64,000 nt of DNA from positions 1-64,000 of the forward strand of contig CANQXP010000001.1 in the NCBI GenBank assembly GCA_947627885.1, given 5' to 3'. The position numbers and the translations under genes were made by a program. The notes beneath the pieces were generated by a model. That model did no database searches. It saw only the letters and a list, made by a program, of their open reading frames with translations, and was not told where the DNA came from. The first letter of the stretch is position 1; the number at the start of each line of letters is the position of its first letter. Source of the stretch: an uncultured Rikenella sp. Lineage in GTDB: Bacteria > Bacteroidota > Bacteroidia > Bacteroidales > Rikenellaceae. This document shows positions 48,807 to 57,562 of the stretch, piece by piece.

Positions 48807-49228
48807 TAGATACCGCAACGGCTATTTGTGGATTAATCGCTGTCGTATTCGGAGCCGGATGGGGATCGACATTCCTGTTTTTTCGCCAGAAAAAGCGCAA
48901 AGAGCGTGCATCGGCGGATAGTGCAGAGTTGGATATACAAGGCAAAGTGATCGATCAGTACGAACACCTGCTCGCAGCCAAGAACAAGGAAGAGATCGAA
49001 TTGAAGCAGGAGCGCAATGATGCACGCGATGAAGCGAGGACAGCGCGAAGCAATGAAGCCAAAGAGCGCGACAAAGTGACCGGCCTGTTTAAAGAGTTGA
49101 GCGATGCCCGCGTTGAAATCGAGAAGTTACGGGGCACACTGGCGATTATCGAGTACAATAAGTGCGAAGTCGTCCGGTGCAACCGCCGTCAGCCGCCCCG
49201 CATTGAACAGGCAGACCGGGAACAGTAA
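48803..49228 (+). CDS. Membrane protein with coiled coil (holin/lysis-region)
   Basis: 141 residues. One N-terminal membrane helix (about 5-27), a basic KKRKER stop-transfer, and a long coiled coil (about 40-115). In this position, just before the endopeptidase, it could be a holin or spanin-like lysis protein. A canonical holin would have two or three membrane helices, so the call is cautious. Confidence 0.6.
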   Translation: MIDTATAICGLIAVVFGAGWGSTFLFFRQKKRKERASADSAELDIQGKVIDQYEHLLAAKNKEEIELKQERNDARDEARTARSNEAKERDKVTGLFKELSDARVEIEKLRGTLAIIEYNKCEVVRCNRRQPPRIEQADREQ

Positions 49229-49241
49229 ACAATATACCGAT

Positions 49242-49664
49242 ATGAAATACTTTACCATTGAAGAGTTGTGCGCGTCGGACACCGCCCGGCGCCGCAATAT
49301 CCAGAACAATCCCACCAGCGATGTGCGTGAGAATTTGACGACTCTTGTTGATAAACTGCTCGACCCGGTCCGCGAAGCGTGGGGCGGCCCGATCACCGTA
49401 AACAGCGGGTTCCGGGGCGGCTTGCTGAATAAGGCAGTCGGCGGAGCCAAAACCAGCCAGCACCTTTTGGGCGAGGCAGCGGACATCACAGTGGTCAGCC
49501 CGGCTCAGAATCGTCAACTGTTCGAACTTATCCGACAAATGGCAGAGGCCAAACAGATCGAGTTCGATCAGCTGATTTGGGAAAAGGGTTCATCGGCGGG
49601 GCCGGCATGGATCCACATCAGCTATCGTCAAGGCCGTAACCGCAAACAGGTACTCCATCTTTAA
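49242..49664 (+). CDS. M15-type peptidase (endolysin)
   Basis: 140 residues from ATG 49242. M15/VanY-like pattern: FTIEELCASDTARRRNIQNN, WGGPITVNSGFRGGLLNKAVGG, zinc ligands in SQHLLGEAADI and the C-terminal WIHISYRQ. It cuts peptidoglycan peptide bridges for lysis. No signal peptide, so release depends on a holin. A diverged C-terminal copy of the same domain stands at 52455. Confidence 0.87.
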   Translation: MKYFTIEELCASDTARRRNIQNNPTSDVRENLTTLVDKLLDPVREAWGGPITVNSGFRGGLLNKAVGGAKTSQHLLGEAADITVVSPAQNRQLFELIRQMAEAKQIEFDQLIWEKGSSAGPAWIHISYRQGRNRKQVLHL

Positions 49665-49699
49665 TCCGCCGACGGATGCCAGCGCAATAAACTTAACGA

Positions 49700-50299
49700 A
49701 TGAAACGCATCCTATTTATTACCATTGCAGTATTGGCTGCCTTGCTGGCATTGCTATGGTCTATGTATCGTTCCGAACGTGCCGAGCGGCAACGCTTCGA
49801 GGGCAATCAATCCGTGCTGATGGATTCGGTGCGGCATTTCAAGGTCAGAGACAGCCTGCATGCGGCCAGCGTCGAGGTCTTGCGGCTGACGGTTGCCGAA
49901 TATAAGAAGTACCGCAGTGAAGATGCCGCCCTGATCCGCGACATGGGCATCAAACTGAAACGGGCTTTGACCGTGGCTAAGGTCGAAACCTCTACCGATC
50001 TTGATATACTGGCCTCGGTACAGGATTCCATCATTAGACCGGATAATCCCGAAATGCCGCCCGATACAGTTCGCACATTTAACTGGCGCGATCCGTGGGT
50101 ATCGGTGGCCGGCACGATCCGGAAAGATTCGGTTTCATGCTCGGTGCACAGTCAAGACAGTTTAGCGATTGTCGCCCACCGTGTCCCGCGTAAGTTTCTG
50201 TTTATCCGATGGGGAACGAAAGCGGTTCGGCTGGAGATTGTAAGCCGGAACCCGCACACGACGATACGGGCGGCGGAGTATGTGCAGTTCAGTAAATAA
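49700..50299 (+). CDS. Single-pass membrane protein of the lysis region (DUF6549-like)
   Basis: 199 residues. N-terminal membrane helix (about 3-20, ILFITIAVLAALLALLW), helical periplasmic-type region, then beta strands (FNWRDPWVSVAGTIRKDSVSCSV). Proteins of this layout regularly follow M15 endopeptidases in Bacteroidota phages and may be spanin-like. Function not proven. Confidence 0.65.
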   Translation: MKRILFITIAVLAALLALLWSMYRSERAERQRFEGNQSVLMDSVRHFKVRDSLHAASVEVLRLTVAEYKKYRSEDAALIRDMGIKLKRALTVAKVETSTDLDILASVQDSIIRPDNPEMPPDTVRTFNWRDPWVSVAGTIRKDSVSCSVHSQDSLAIVAHRVPRKFLFIRWGTKAVRLEIVSRNPHTTIRAAEYVQFSK

Positions 50300-50341
50300 G
50301 ATGAGAGGACTGTGTCTTGGTGTAGTATATTTTGTGGAAGT

Positions 50342-50986
50342 TCAATCGCAGAATACGTATGGATCTGGATAAATGCATCTAACATAGCGGAAATTTATTC
50401 CAGATATAGATAAAAAATCGGAACGTATTATTGTGCCGATAACTTGTACTGGCTTCAAAAAATTGGCCATGGCGTTCACTGCAAAATCGCAAGTTCCTGT
50501 CTCAATTAAACGACAAGCAAAGACACAAGATTTTGTAGTATATTCCATGATAAACGCACGCATCTTTTCCACGGTACACAGGCTGGTGATCGTATCCTGA
50601 AATTTTAACATTGCATACTCTTCTTTTGTTTCAGGATGTTTTTCGCTGACCGCTCGTGTCAGTGAGTTCTGCATGCAATGAGTCAATTCAGCAATCAAAA
50701 AATGCTGTTTCTCTTGATCATACAAAACAAAGTCACAGCGCTTGCTATTTGCAATAGCCCCTTTCTTGTACTGGTTAACATAGGCTTCGTAATTTATGAT
50801 ATGCACATTAAGGCACGGCTCATTTTTACAGAGAAAAACGCCATCTCCAGAAGAAACTACCATTTGTGCATCTGCATCAGATAACTCGAATTCAGGAGCA
50901 GCTGTTTGCGTATGGTCCACAGAGTACGTGTGAGTAGTCCCAGGATTCATCTGCTTGGGAAAGAGCGTTTCAAAAAGATTATGCAT
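50342..50986 (-). CDS. Putative effector of an ATPase-linked defence pair
   Basis: 214 residues, second gene of a minus-strand operon, 11 bp after the ATPase. KRCDFVLYDQEKQHFLIAELTHC (about 83-105) resembles the strand pair of a PD-(D/E)XK nuclease (D in CDF, E in AEL), but the Lys is replaced by Thr-His. The rest is alpha/beta with several Cys. No known family recognised. AT-rich compared with flanking phage genes. Confidence 0.6.
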   Translation of the reverse strand: MHNLFETLFPKQMNPGTTHTYSVDHTQTAAPEFELSDADAQMVVSSGDGVFLCKNEPCLNVHIINYEAYVNQYKKGAIANSKRCDFVLYDQEKQHFLIAELTHCMQNSLTRAVSEKHPETKEEYAMLKFQDTITSLCTVEKMRAFIMEYTTKSCVFACRLIETGTCDFAVNAMANFLKPVQVIGTIIRSDFLSISGINFRYVRCIYPDPYVFCD

Positions 50987-50997
50987 GGGTCTAATAA

Positions 50998-52158
50998 TTA
51001 TCGAAGAGCCTCCTGATACAATTTGGCGATTTCAACCATTTCTTCGGATAGAGCATATACATCGATCACCGTTTCACCGGATTTTGTCTGAGAATTTAGA
51101 TTCATAGCGGTCCCGTTTTTGACAAGATACACGGCCACCTTCTTGGGATCAAGATATATGCGCCCATCATCCTTCCTGTTGTACGACCGTAGCAACACAT
51201 TCAAATAATTTAGAATATAAGGGCTGTGAGTTGCAATCATCAGACTTAATTTTCGGTCTGCTTTGGGTTCGCGAAAACACTCCTTGACCAAAGCTTCTAT
51301 CAATCCTCGTTGAGCAGTGGGATAAAGGCTTAATTCAGGTTCTTCAATGTGCATATGAATATATTTATTCATATCCTTTAACTCTGTTTGAGGTTGGAAT
51401 TTTGTCAATTGTTCACTCTCAAACAGATAATTCAATACCGAACGCCGGAATGCTTCCTGAAACGAAAAGTATTTTGCAAAATAATGTGCAACTACTATCA
51501 ACGGAGTTGAAGACTGCAAACCAGACGATGCATTTCTTAATTCAATCGGCTGATACGTTGCATCAATCGGCGCAATGTAATATTTTTTCTTTGCATTTTT
51601 TCCCACTTTGACATCAAATTTGAATCCCAAATAATTCAAATCCAATGTTTTAACATCATCCGTAGCTTCATCGAAATCACCGTATGTCTCATTGAAATAA
51701 AACCCCAAATCACGACCACGGACATTATTAGAAAGCTTGGTCAATATTGTTCTATTCTCCGAAATAAAAGAAACCTTATAGAAAGATAAAATACCAACCG
51801 GAAGATCTACGCCAAGTCGAAGTTTCTTTCCTTCGTATTTTATAGCATACTGCTCCCCGCTATCTGCAAATTTCACCCCATATTCAACCATGGTATCCGA
51901 CGTTACCATTTGCTCTAAACCACAATTGCGCAGATACGAATCAATCCGAAATCGAAATGGAGATTTTGAGATATTAGCATGTTTCAGATACGAACGAATA
52001 TTTTGCATCTTAAATAGATAGCGAAATAATGCTATCACTTTTAACAACGTACTCTTCCCACTCGCTGATTCTCCAATAAAAAGAGTAAAAGGCTGGATCG
52101 GATCGATACAGACATCCTTTATTGGTCCGAAATTTTTAATGCGAATAAACTCTTTCAT
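50998..52158 (-). CDS. AAA/ABC-type ATPase (OLD/AAA_21-like)
   Basis: 386 residues. Begins MKEFIRIKNFGPIKDVCID, then Walker A GESASGKSTLLK (about 29-40), signature-like NASSGLQSSTPLI, Walker B HMHIEEPELSLYP (about 280) and ATHSPYILNYLN. This layout is shared by ATPases of many phage-defence systems (OLD, Septu, AbiL-type, retron-linked). It is coupled to an unknown partner downstream. Oriented against the lysis genes and AT-rich: a moron that may give superinfection immunity. Confidence 0.78.
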   Translation of the reverse strand: MKEFIRIKNFGPIKDVCIDPIQPFTLFIGESASGKSTLLKVIALFRYLFKMQNIRSYLKHANISKSPFRFRIDSYLRNCGLEQMVTSDTMVEYGVKFADSGEQYAIKYEGKKLRLGVDLPVGILSFYKVSFISENRTILTKLSNNVRGRDLGFYFNETYGDFDEATDDVKTLDLNYLGFKFDVKVGKNAKKKYYIAPIDATYQPIELRNASSGLQSSTPLIVVAHYFAKYFSFQEAFRRSVLNYLFESEQLTKFQPQTELKDMNKYIHMHIEEPELSLYPTAQRGLIEALVKECFREPKADRKLSLMIATHSPYILNYLNVLLRSYNRKDDGRIYLDPKKVAVYLVKNGTAMNLNSQTKSGETVIDVYALSEEMVEIAKLYQEALR

Positions 52159-52177
52159 CAATTTACTGAATTTGTTA

Positions 52178-52185
52178 CAAATATA
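52178..52185 (-). promoter_or_regulatory. -7 box of the ATPase operon
   Basis: TATATTTG on the minus strand, 19 bp before the ATG at 52158, in AT-rich DNA. The stretch 52186-52454 holds no recognisable gene. Confidence 0.6.
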
Positions 52186-52454
52186 TATAAAGAAGAATTA
52201 AAGTAAGGTTATTCACTAAGTCTGATAAAATAAATTTTCATCATTTCACGCATTGGTACAATTCAGTAACTAACAAAAGATTCTATTTTACCCCCGTGTC
52301 GTCATCTATTATCAACATAAAGCCATCTACCAACTTGAACGTCACAGGTTTCCCTACATTCATCATACGTGATGCCAAGACTCACCCATATGCGAACATT
52401 TTTTTGATAGTGTACGGGAGATCCTCGAATTCTCGCTTCTCTCTGCGATATCTG

Positions 52455-52664
52455 GCGGCCAGCGCGTCGGGCGAGGCGGCGGACATTACGGTCGGATCGC
52501 CGGCTCTGAATAAACGGTTGTTCGATCTGGTGGTCTCGCTCCAAAAGAAGGGAAAGATTCAGTTCGACCAGTTGATCTGGGAGAAGGGTTCCGCTGTCGG
52601 TCCGGACTGGATACATGTATCATACCGGCAGGGACGCAACAGGAATCAAATACTGCATCTGTAA
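52455..52664 (+). pseudogene. Truncated M15 peptidase C-terminus
   Basis: SGEAADITVGSPALNKRLFD through FDQLIWEKGS and WIHVSYRQGRNRNQILHL match the last 65 residues of the endopeptidase at 49242, but the DNA differs at about a third of positions. The N-terminal half is missing and replaced by unrelated AT-rich sequence. It marks the right border of the inserted defence pair and points to recombination with a related phage. Confidence 0.75.
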
Positions 52665-53183
52665 ATGGGGACGCTGAAAGAGTGGCTGCCTTGTGCGGTG
52701 CTGGCGTTTGTCGTTGGTGCCGGGCTGACGCGTTACTGCTCCGAGCCGCGGACGGAGGTGCGGGAGACGGTACGCACGGACACGCTCACGGTAGTCCGGG
52801 TAGACACGGTGGTCGTCGAAAAGCCAGCTCCGGTAAAGGTGGTAGAAAAGGAGCCGGTCTATATTCAGGTACCTGTGCCGGGCGATACGGTCTTTCTGCC
52901 GGGGGACACGCTGGCGGTGCCGGTGCCGATTCGGCAGTATTCGTTTCGGGACAGTCTCTATGCTTTAGACGTGAGCGGCTTCAATGTTACCCTCGACAGG
53001 CTGGAGGTCTACCCGCGGACAATCTACAAGACCATCGCGAATACGGTCGAGCGAACGGTGACGGACAAGAAACGCTGGGGAATAGGCCTGCAGGCGGGGT
53101 ATGGCTATAACTTCGGCTCATCGTCGGCACGACCGGCGCCATACGTCGGTATCGGGGTGCAGTATAGTCTGTGGAGGTTCTGA
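52665..53183 (+). CDS. Lysis-region membrane protein (second copy type)
   Basis: 172 residues. N-terminal membrane helix (about 7-25), Val/Thr/Glu-rich stalk with VVVEKPAPVKVVEKEPVYIQVPVPGDTVFLPGDTL, and a C-terminal WGIGLQAGYGYNFGS...YVGIGVQYSLWRF that resembles an outer-membrane beta-hairpin. It starts directly after the truncated endopeptidase, the usual pair order. A spanin-like role, joining inner and outer membrane, is plausible from this layout. Confidence 0.68.
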   Translation: MGTLKEWLPCAVLAFVVGAGLTRYCSEPRTEVRETVRTDTLTVVRVDTVVVEKPAPVKVVEKEPVYIQVPVPGDTVFLPGDTLAVPVPIRQYSFRDSLYALDVSGFNVTLDRLEVYPRTIYKTIANTVERTVTDKKRWGIGLQAGYGYNFGSSSARPAPYVGIGVQYSLWRF

Positions 53184-53184
53184 C

Positions 53185-54480
53185 TTATTCCTGCTTTTTT
53201 CGGAAAAATGAATGAGTGGCCAAAGCCTCGGCATTCTCTTCTTCGGAAACCCGGATATATTTCAAAAATGTAGTCTCGCGGGTATGTCCTGTAATCTTCA
53301 TGATAGCGATTGTAGGAATACCCGCTTTATAGGCGTTCGTGGCAAATGATCTTCGGGCGGTATGGGTGCATACAAGCTCCCATTTTTTATAAACTGTTCG
53401 TATAATCTCACCGCCTTTCACCTGCGTAATCTCGACGTCGGAATCTATCCCGGCCATACGGGCTACCTCCTTGATGTGTTTGTTGATCTTCTGGTCGCTG
53501 ACCCGCGTCGTCAGATCAAAACCGGCATCCAACAATTCTCGAACGACCCAATGTATAGGAATAACAGTTGGTTTATCGGTCTTTTTAGTGCGCACCCGGA
53601 TAAAATCGCCGTCTATATTTATTTCGCCAAGCCGCCCGAAGTCGGATACCCGCAGCCCGGTAAAAGCCCCGATCAACCATCGCCCCCGTACCAACTCGCA
53701 GGCGGCTATTTTGCGCTGAACGCTATACGAACGTCGGTCGGATTCAGGTATTGCCTCTGCTATCTTCTCCGGAGTGATTTCCAGCCTGTATATCCGCATC
53801 AGTTCGTCTTCCGTTAGGTAGATAGTGTCAGCAGCGACGGATATTGCCTTGAAATCGCGGTGTTCTATCCCTGTCTCGGTATGCAGTTTGTCGACAATCC
53901 GTGCTTCCCGGAAGACTGTCTTGATATTTTTGATCAGGGAACCGAAATAATTTTCTGAATAATTCTTCTCGTCGCAATATTTACGGAAGCGGCGATAGAA
54001 ATTCATGTCGATGTCCTCGAATTTCAGTTGACGATGATAGTCTTTCTTCTCGAATTCGATCAATAATTCCAGCGTTTTTCTCCGATGCGCCAAAACGTTA
54101 CGATGGGTATTGACATGCGTCTTGTCTATGTATGCGGCCATATATTCGGTGAACCCTGGGGTATCATGCTTGGATTTGTCGCCGGTCAGCGTTTGATGGA
54201 AAAGATTCCAAAACGCAGCGCTGTCTGGAACACCTTCGGTCGCAGTCAAGATACTGATCGTCTCTTTGGCCGCTTTTTCCCAGTGGTCGATTTTTTCATT
54301 GATAGCCTCGGCCAGTGGTTCCGATGCGACGATTCGGCAACGTTGCGTGCGTTTGTTCCAGACGGAGACAGGAACGCTCGCTCCGATCAGTTTCTTGTAA
54401 CGTTTCCCGCGAAAGTGTATATTTACTTCAATAGAAGATCGTTTGAGTGTCGCGTTTTTGAGAAGAAACGAAATGGCCAT
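53185..54480 (-). CDS. int: Tyrosine-type phage integrase
   Basis: 431 residues. N-terminal arm-binding and SAM-like core-binding domains of the Bacteroidota integrase type, then a catalytic domain with LIGAFTGLRVSDFGRL (Arg about 276), HTARRSFATNAYKAG (His-x-x-Arg about 377), ITGHTRETTFLKYIRV (His and nucleophile Tyr about 408). It recombines the 20-bp core in tRNA-Arg. It lies at the right end, transcribed inward, 126 bp from attR. Arm-type site candidates lie at 7254 and 54494. Confidence 0.95.
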   Translation of the reverse strand: MAISFLLKNATLKRSSIEVNIHFRGKRYKKLIGASVPVSVWNKRTQRCRIVASEPLAEAINEKIDHWEKAAKETISILTATEGVPDSAAFWNLFHQTLTGDKSKHDTPGFTEYMAAYIDKTHVNTHRNVLAHRRKTLELLIEFEKKDYHRQLKFEDIDMNFYRRFRKYCDEKNYSENYFGSLIKNIKTVFREARIVDKLHTETGIEHRDFKAISVAADTIYLTEDELMRIYRLEITPEKIAEAIPESDRRSYSVQRKIAACELVRGRWLIGAFTGLRVSDFGRLGEINIDGDFIRVRTKKTDKPTVIPIHWVVRELLDAGFDLTTRVSDQKINKHIKEVARMAGIDSDVEITQVKGGEIIRTVYKKWELVCTHTARRSFATNAYKAGIPTIAIMKITGHTRETTFLKYIRVSEEENAEALATHSFFRKKQE

Positions 54481-54493
54481 GATTAGGGCGAGT

Positions 54494-54507
54494 TTTAGGG
54501 CGGTTTG
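54494..54507. other. Putative integrase arm-type site, right end
   Basis: tttagggcggtttg, identical to 7254-7267; another agggcg is at 54484 and an inverted cgccct near 54551. Confidence 0.5.
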
Positions 54508-54606
54508 ACATTGGCAAAGTTACGTTTTTGACCGGATTTTCATTAATTATCGCCCTTTAAACGCCTGAAACCCCGGTAAAATAAAAAATATACCGATAAA
54601 ACACTG

Positions 54607-54626
54607 ATCCTGTCGGGATCACAAAA
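54607..54626. other. attR core
   Basis: atcctgtcgggatcacaaaa, identical to 7181-7200. Host DNA resumes at 54627. Confidence 0.93.
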
Positions 54627-54680
54627 GGCGGACCTCTTTAAGCGAACCGATGGAGAGCGTTATTGAGGATTAAAGGGATA

Positions 54681-54714
54681 AACGGGGATCGTATGTGACG
54701 ATCTCCGTTTTTTT
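54681..54714 (+). terminator. Terminator, probably of tRNA-Arg before integration
   Basis: aacggggatcgt/acgatctccgtt, 5-nt loop, seven T. It lies 55 bp from attR, where the tRNA transcript would end in an uninfected chromosome. Confidence 0.75.
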
Positions 54715-54898
54715 GTGTCGGCCACCGCCGTCAGGGTATGTTCCGTGTGGGATGTTTCACAAAAAACGGCAGCCTGTCGCATCCCGGTTCAGCCGCATAT
54801 AATGATATTATTTTGCCGGTTGCCGGCGGGTGAATCGGAATGAAAATCTTAAATTCGCGGAACTACTAACACCTTTCTAGAATCAGTCCGTCAAGAAT

Positions 54899-57487
54899 AT
54901 GGCACACACCATCGTCAGCCTTACCAGCGCCGCATTTCTGCTGCTGTCAGGAGTATCGGCACAAGCCCAGCAAACCCCTCCTTACAAAAATCCGCTTCTG
55001 CCCACCGAAGTGCGGGTCGATGACCTGCTCGGCAGGATGACACTGGACGAGAAAATCGCGCAGATCAGGCATCTCCACTCGTGGGACATATTCAACGGGG
55101 CGCAGTTGGACAAAGCGAAACTGGAAAAAATGTGCGCCGGGGGCGGATATGGCTTTTTCGAAGGTTTCCCGCTGTCTGCCGCCGACTGCCGCAGGAACTT
55201 CCGCGAGATACAAACCTATCTGGTGGAAAAGACCCGGCTGGGTATTCCCGGTTTTCCGGTAGCCGAGTCGCTGCACGGGGTCGTGCAGGACGGCGCCACC
55301 ATTTTCCCCCAGAATATCGCCCTGGGAAGCACGTTCGATCCGGAGTTGGCATACCGGAAAACCAAACATATCGCAGGAGAGCTCAATACGATGGGTGTCA
55401 AGCAAGTGCTGGCCCCCTGTATCGACGTGGTGCGCGACCTGCGTTGGGGACGGGTCGAGGAGTCTTTCGGCGAAGACCCGTTCCTCTGTTCGGTGATGGG
55501 AATTGCCGAAGTGAAAGGCTACACGGATCACGGCATCTCGCCGATGCTCAAGCATTACGGGCCCCACGGCAACCCGACCGGCGGCCTGAATCTTGCCTCG
55601 GTGGAATGCGGCGTGCGCGATCTCTTCGACATTTATCTGAAACCGTTCGCGGCCGTAGTGGCCGAAACCCCGGTTATGGCCGTCATGTCCAGCTACAACT
55701 CCTGGAACCGGATCCCGAATTCGGCCTCCCGGTTTATGCTGACCGATATTCTCCGGGATAGATACGGTTTCCGCGGCTACGTCTATTCGGATTGGGGGGT
55801 GATCGATATGCTGGAGTATTTCCACAAAACCGCCGCGAATAAATTCGAGGCGGCCAGCCAGGCGATCACCGCGGGGTTGGATGTCGAGGCTTCCAGCAAC
55901 TGTTATCCCGCGCTGAAAGAGAAGGTGCTCAGCGGGGAGTTCGACGTTCGCCATATCGACCAGGCGGTCAGGCGCGTGCTGCGGGCCAAGATCGAAACGG
56001 GGCTTTTCGAAGACCCTTATCTGGAACGCACCGCCTTCCGGCTGCCGCTACGGGCCCGGGAGAGCGTGGAGCTGTCGCGCCGGATCGCGGACGAATCGAC
56101 GGTTTTGCTGAAAAACGAAGGGGGCTTATTGCCGTTGGATGCCGGACGGCTGAAGTCCATTGCGGTGCTCGGCCCGAATGCCGATCAGGTGCAGTTCGGG
56201 GACTATACCTGGAGCAAAAGCAATGCGGACGGGGTGACGCCTTTGCAGGGAATCCGCAACCTGCTGGGCGATAAAGTGGAGGTGAATTATGCGAAAGGCT
56301 GCTCCATCACCTCGCGCGATACGGCCGGTATCGCCGAAGCTGTGGCCCTGGCGCGGCGAAGCGATGCGGCGGTTATCTTCGTCGGGAGTTCGAGCGCGGC
56401 TTTCGTCCGCCAGAATGCCGAATCGCCTACCAGCGGCGAGGGGATCGACCTGAATGACATCTCCCTGACTGGTGCGCAGGAGCAACTGATCCGCGCGGTT
56501 CACGCCACCGGGAAACCGGTGGTAGTCGTGCTGGTTGCGGGCAAGCCGTTCGCCATCCCGTGGGTGAAGGAGCATATCCCTGCCGTGCTGGCGCAGTGGT
56601 ATGCCGGAGAGCAGGAGGGGAATTCGATCGCGGATATCCTGTTCGGCAAGGTGAACCCTTCCGGGAAACTTACATTCTCTTTTCCGCAGAGTACCGGGCA
56701 TCTGCCTGCCTACTACAATTACCTGCCCACCGACAAGGGGTATTACCACGCGCCGGGATCGTATGAAAAGCCCGGTCGGGACTATGTTTTCGCCAGCCCG
56801 GTTCCCCTGTGGGCGTTCGGCCACGGTCTGAGCTATACGGACTTCGAATATCTGGACGCGGCGACGGATAAGACGAATTACCAGCCTTACGACACGATCC
56901 GGGTTCATGTCCGGCTGAAAAATACCGGTAAGATGACCGGCAAGGAGGTGGTGCAGGCGTACGTTCGCGACGTGGTCAGCACGGTGGTGACGCCGGTCAA
57001 ACAGCTGAAAGGCTTCACGAAGCTCGAAGCGGCGCCCGGAGAGGTGGTTGAGGGAGAAATCGGCATTCCGGTCAGCGAACTTTACCTGACCGATGACACG
57101 GGGAACCGTTACCTGGAGCCGGGAGCGTTCGAAGTGCAGGTCGGAACCGCTTCCGACCGAATCTATTTTACCCTGCCTGTCGAGGTGGGTGCCAAGCGGG
57201 GTGGTGACGCTGTCGTGCGGCAGCCGGAAATAAAAGCGGCAGCCGGTATGGGGAAAACGATCAGGGTGAAGGGAGTCGTGCGCGATGTCCAGGCGACGCC
57301 GGTCGGAGGGGTGCGGGTCGCTGTGAAAGGCTCGAATGCGGGTGCGGTTACAGCCCCGGACGGAACCTATTCGCTAAAAACGAAGGATAATGCGATCCTC
57401 ACCTTCTCAAAAAAGGGTTTCTCGAACCGGGAAGTTGCTGTCGATGGCCAGTCGGATATCAATGTGCAGCTGGTTGCCGGGGAATAA
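54899..57487 (+). CDS. Glycoside hydrolase family 3 beta-glycosidase with extra C-terminal domain
   Basis: 862 residues. Signal peptide (about 1-23, ending AQAQ). GH3 TIM barrel with the nucleophile Asp298 in VYSDWGV; GH3 C domain with QFGDYTWSKSNADGVTPL and GEGIDLNDISLTGAQ; fibronectin-III-like domain (about 640-745, GKEVVQAYVRDVV); and a final domain (about 780-860, IRVKGVVRDVQATPVGGVRVAVKGSN...DGTYSLKT) of the CarboxypepD_reg type. The last domain is usually at the N-terminus of TonB receptors, so its fusion here is unusual. Substrate not predicted; beta-glucoside or beta-xyloside is likely. Confidence 0.9.
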   Translation: MAHTIVSLTSAAFLLLSGVSAQAQQTPPYKNPLLPTEVRVDDLLGRMTLDEKIAQIRHLHSWDIFNGAQLDKAKLEKMCAGGGYGFFEGFPLSAADCRRNFREIQTYLVEKTRLGIPGFPVAESLHGVVQDGATIFPQNIALGSTFDPELAYRKTKHIAGELNTMGVKQVLAPCIDVVRDLRWGRVEESFGEDPFLCSVMGIAEVKGYTDHGISPMLKHYGPHGNPTGGLNLASVECGVRDLFDIYLKPFAAVVAETPVMAVMSSYNSWNRIPNSASRFMLTDILRDRYGFRGYVYSDWGVIDMLEYFHKTAANKFEAASQAITAGLDVEASSNCYPALKEKVLSGEFDVRHIDQAVRRVLRAKIETGLFEDPYLERTAFRLPLRARESVELSRRIADESTVLLKNEGGLLPLDAGRLKSIAVLGPNADQVQFGDYTWSKSNADGVTPLQGIRNLLGDKVEVNYAKGCSITSRDTAGIAEAVALARRSDAAVIFVGSSSAAFVRQNAESPTSGEGIDLNDISLTGAQEQLIRAVHATGKPVVVVLVAGKPFAIPWVKEHIPAVLAQWYAGEQEGNSIADILFGKVNPSGKLTFSFPQSTGHLPAYYNYLPTDKGYYHAPGSYEKPGRDYVFASPVPLWAFGHGLSYTDFEYLDAATDKTNYQPYDTIRVHVRLKNTGKMTGKEVVQAYVRDVVSTVVTPVKQLKGFTKLEAAPGEVVEGEIGIPVSELYLTDDTGNRYLEPGAFEVQVGTASDRIYFTLPVEVGAKRGGDAVVRQPEIKAAAGMGKTIRVKGVVRDVQATPVGGVRVAVKGSNAGAVTAPDGTYSLKTKDNAILTFSKKGFSNREVAVDGQSDINVQLVAGE

Positions 57488-57533
57488 ACGGGACGGAATC
57501 CGCCGGCGGGATGAATGCGGCTGATGAGGCAAG

Positions 57534-57562
57534 AACCGCTCCGTTAGGGGGGCGGTTTTTTT
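57534..57562 (+). terminator. Terminator of the GH3 gene
   Basis: aaccgctcc/ggggcggtt stem followed by seven T. Confidence 0.8.

Larger units (their letters stand above)
7181..54626. mobile_element. Integrated temperate siphovirus-type prophage (about 47.4 kb)
   Basis: It is bounded by a 20-bp direct repeat at the 3' end of tRNA-Arg and at 54607. It contains a tyrosine integrase at the right end, a repressor with divergent early promoters, exonuclease and replication genes, both terminase subunits, portal, head, neck, tail and tape-measure genes, a baseplate and lysis region, and several morons. No essential module is visibly broken, so it may be inducible. A long tape measure (1354 residues) with no tail sheath gene points to a long, non-contractile tail. 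Confidence 0.95.

Noticed and set aside
52296..52664. A 122-residue gene starting with GTG at 52296
   Set aside because: Only the last 70 residues match an M15 peptidase; the first half is AT-rich, unrelated DNA, so it is called a truncated gene.
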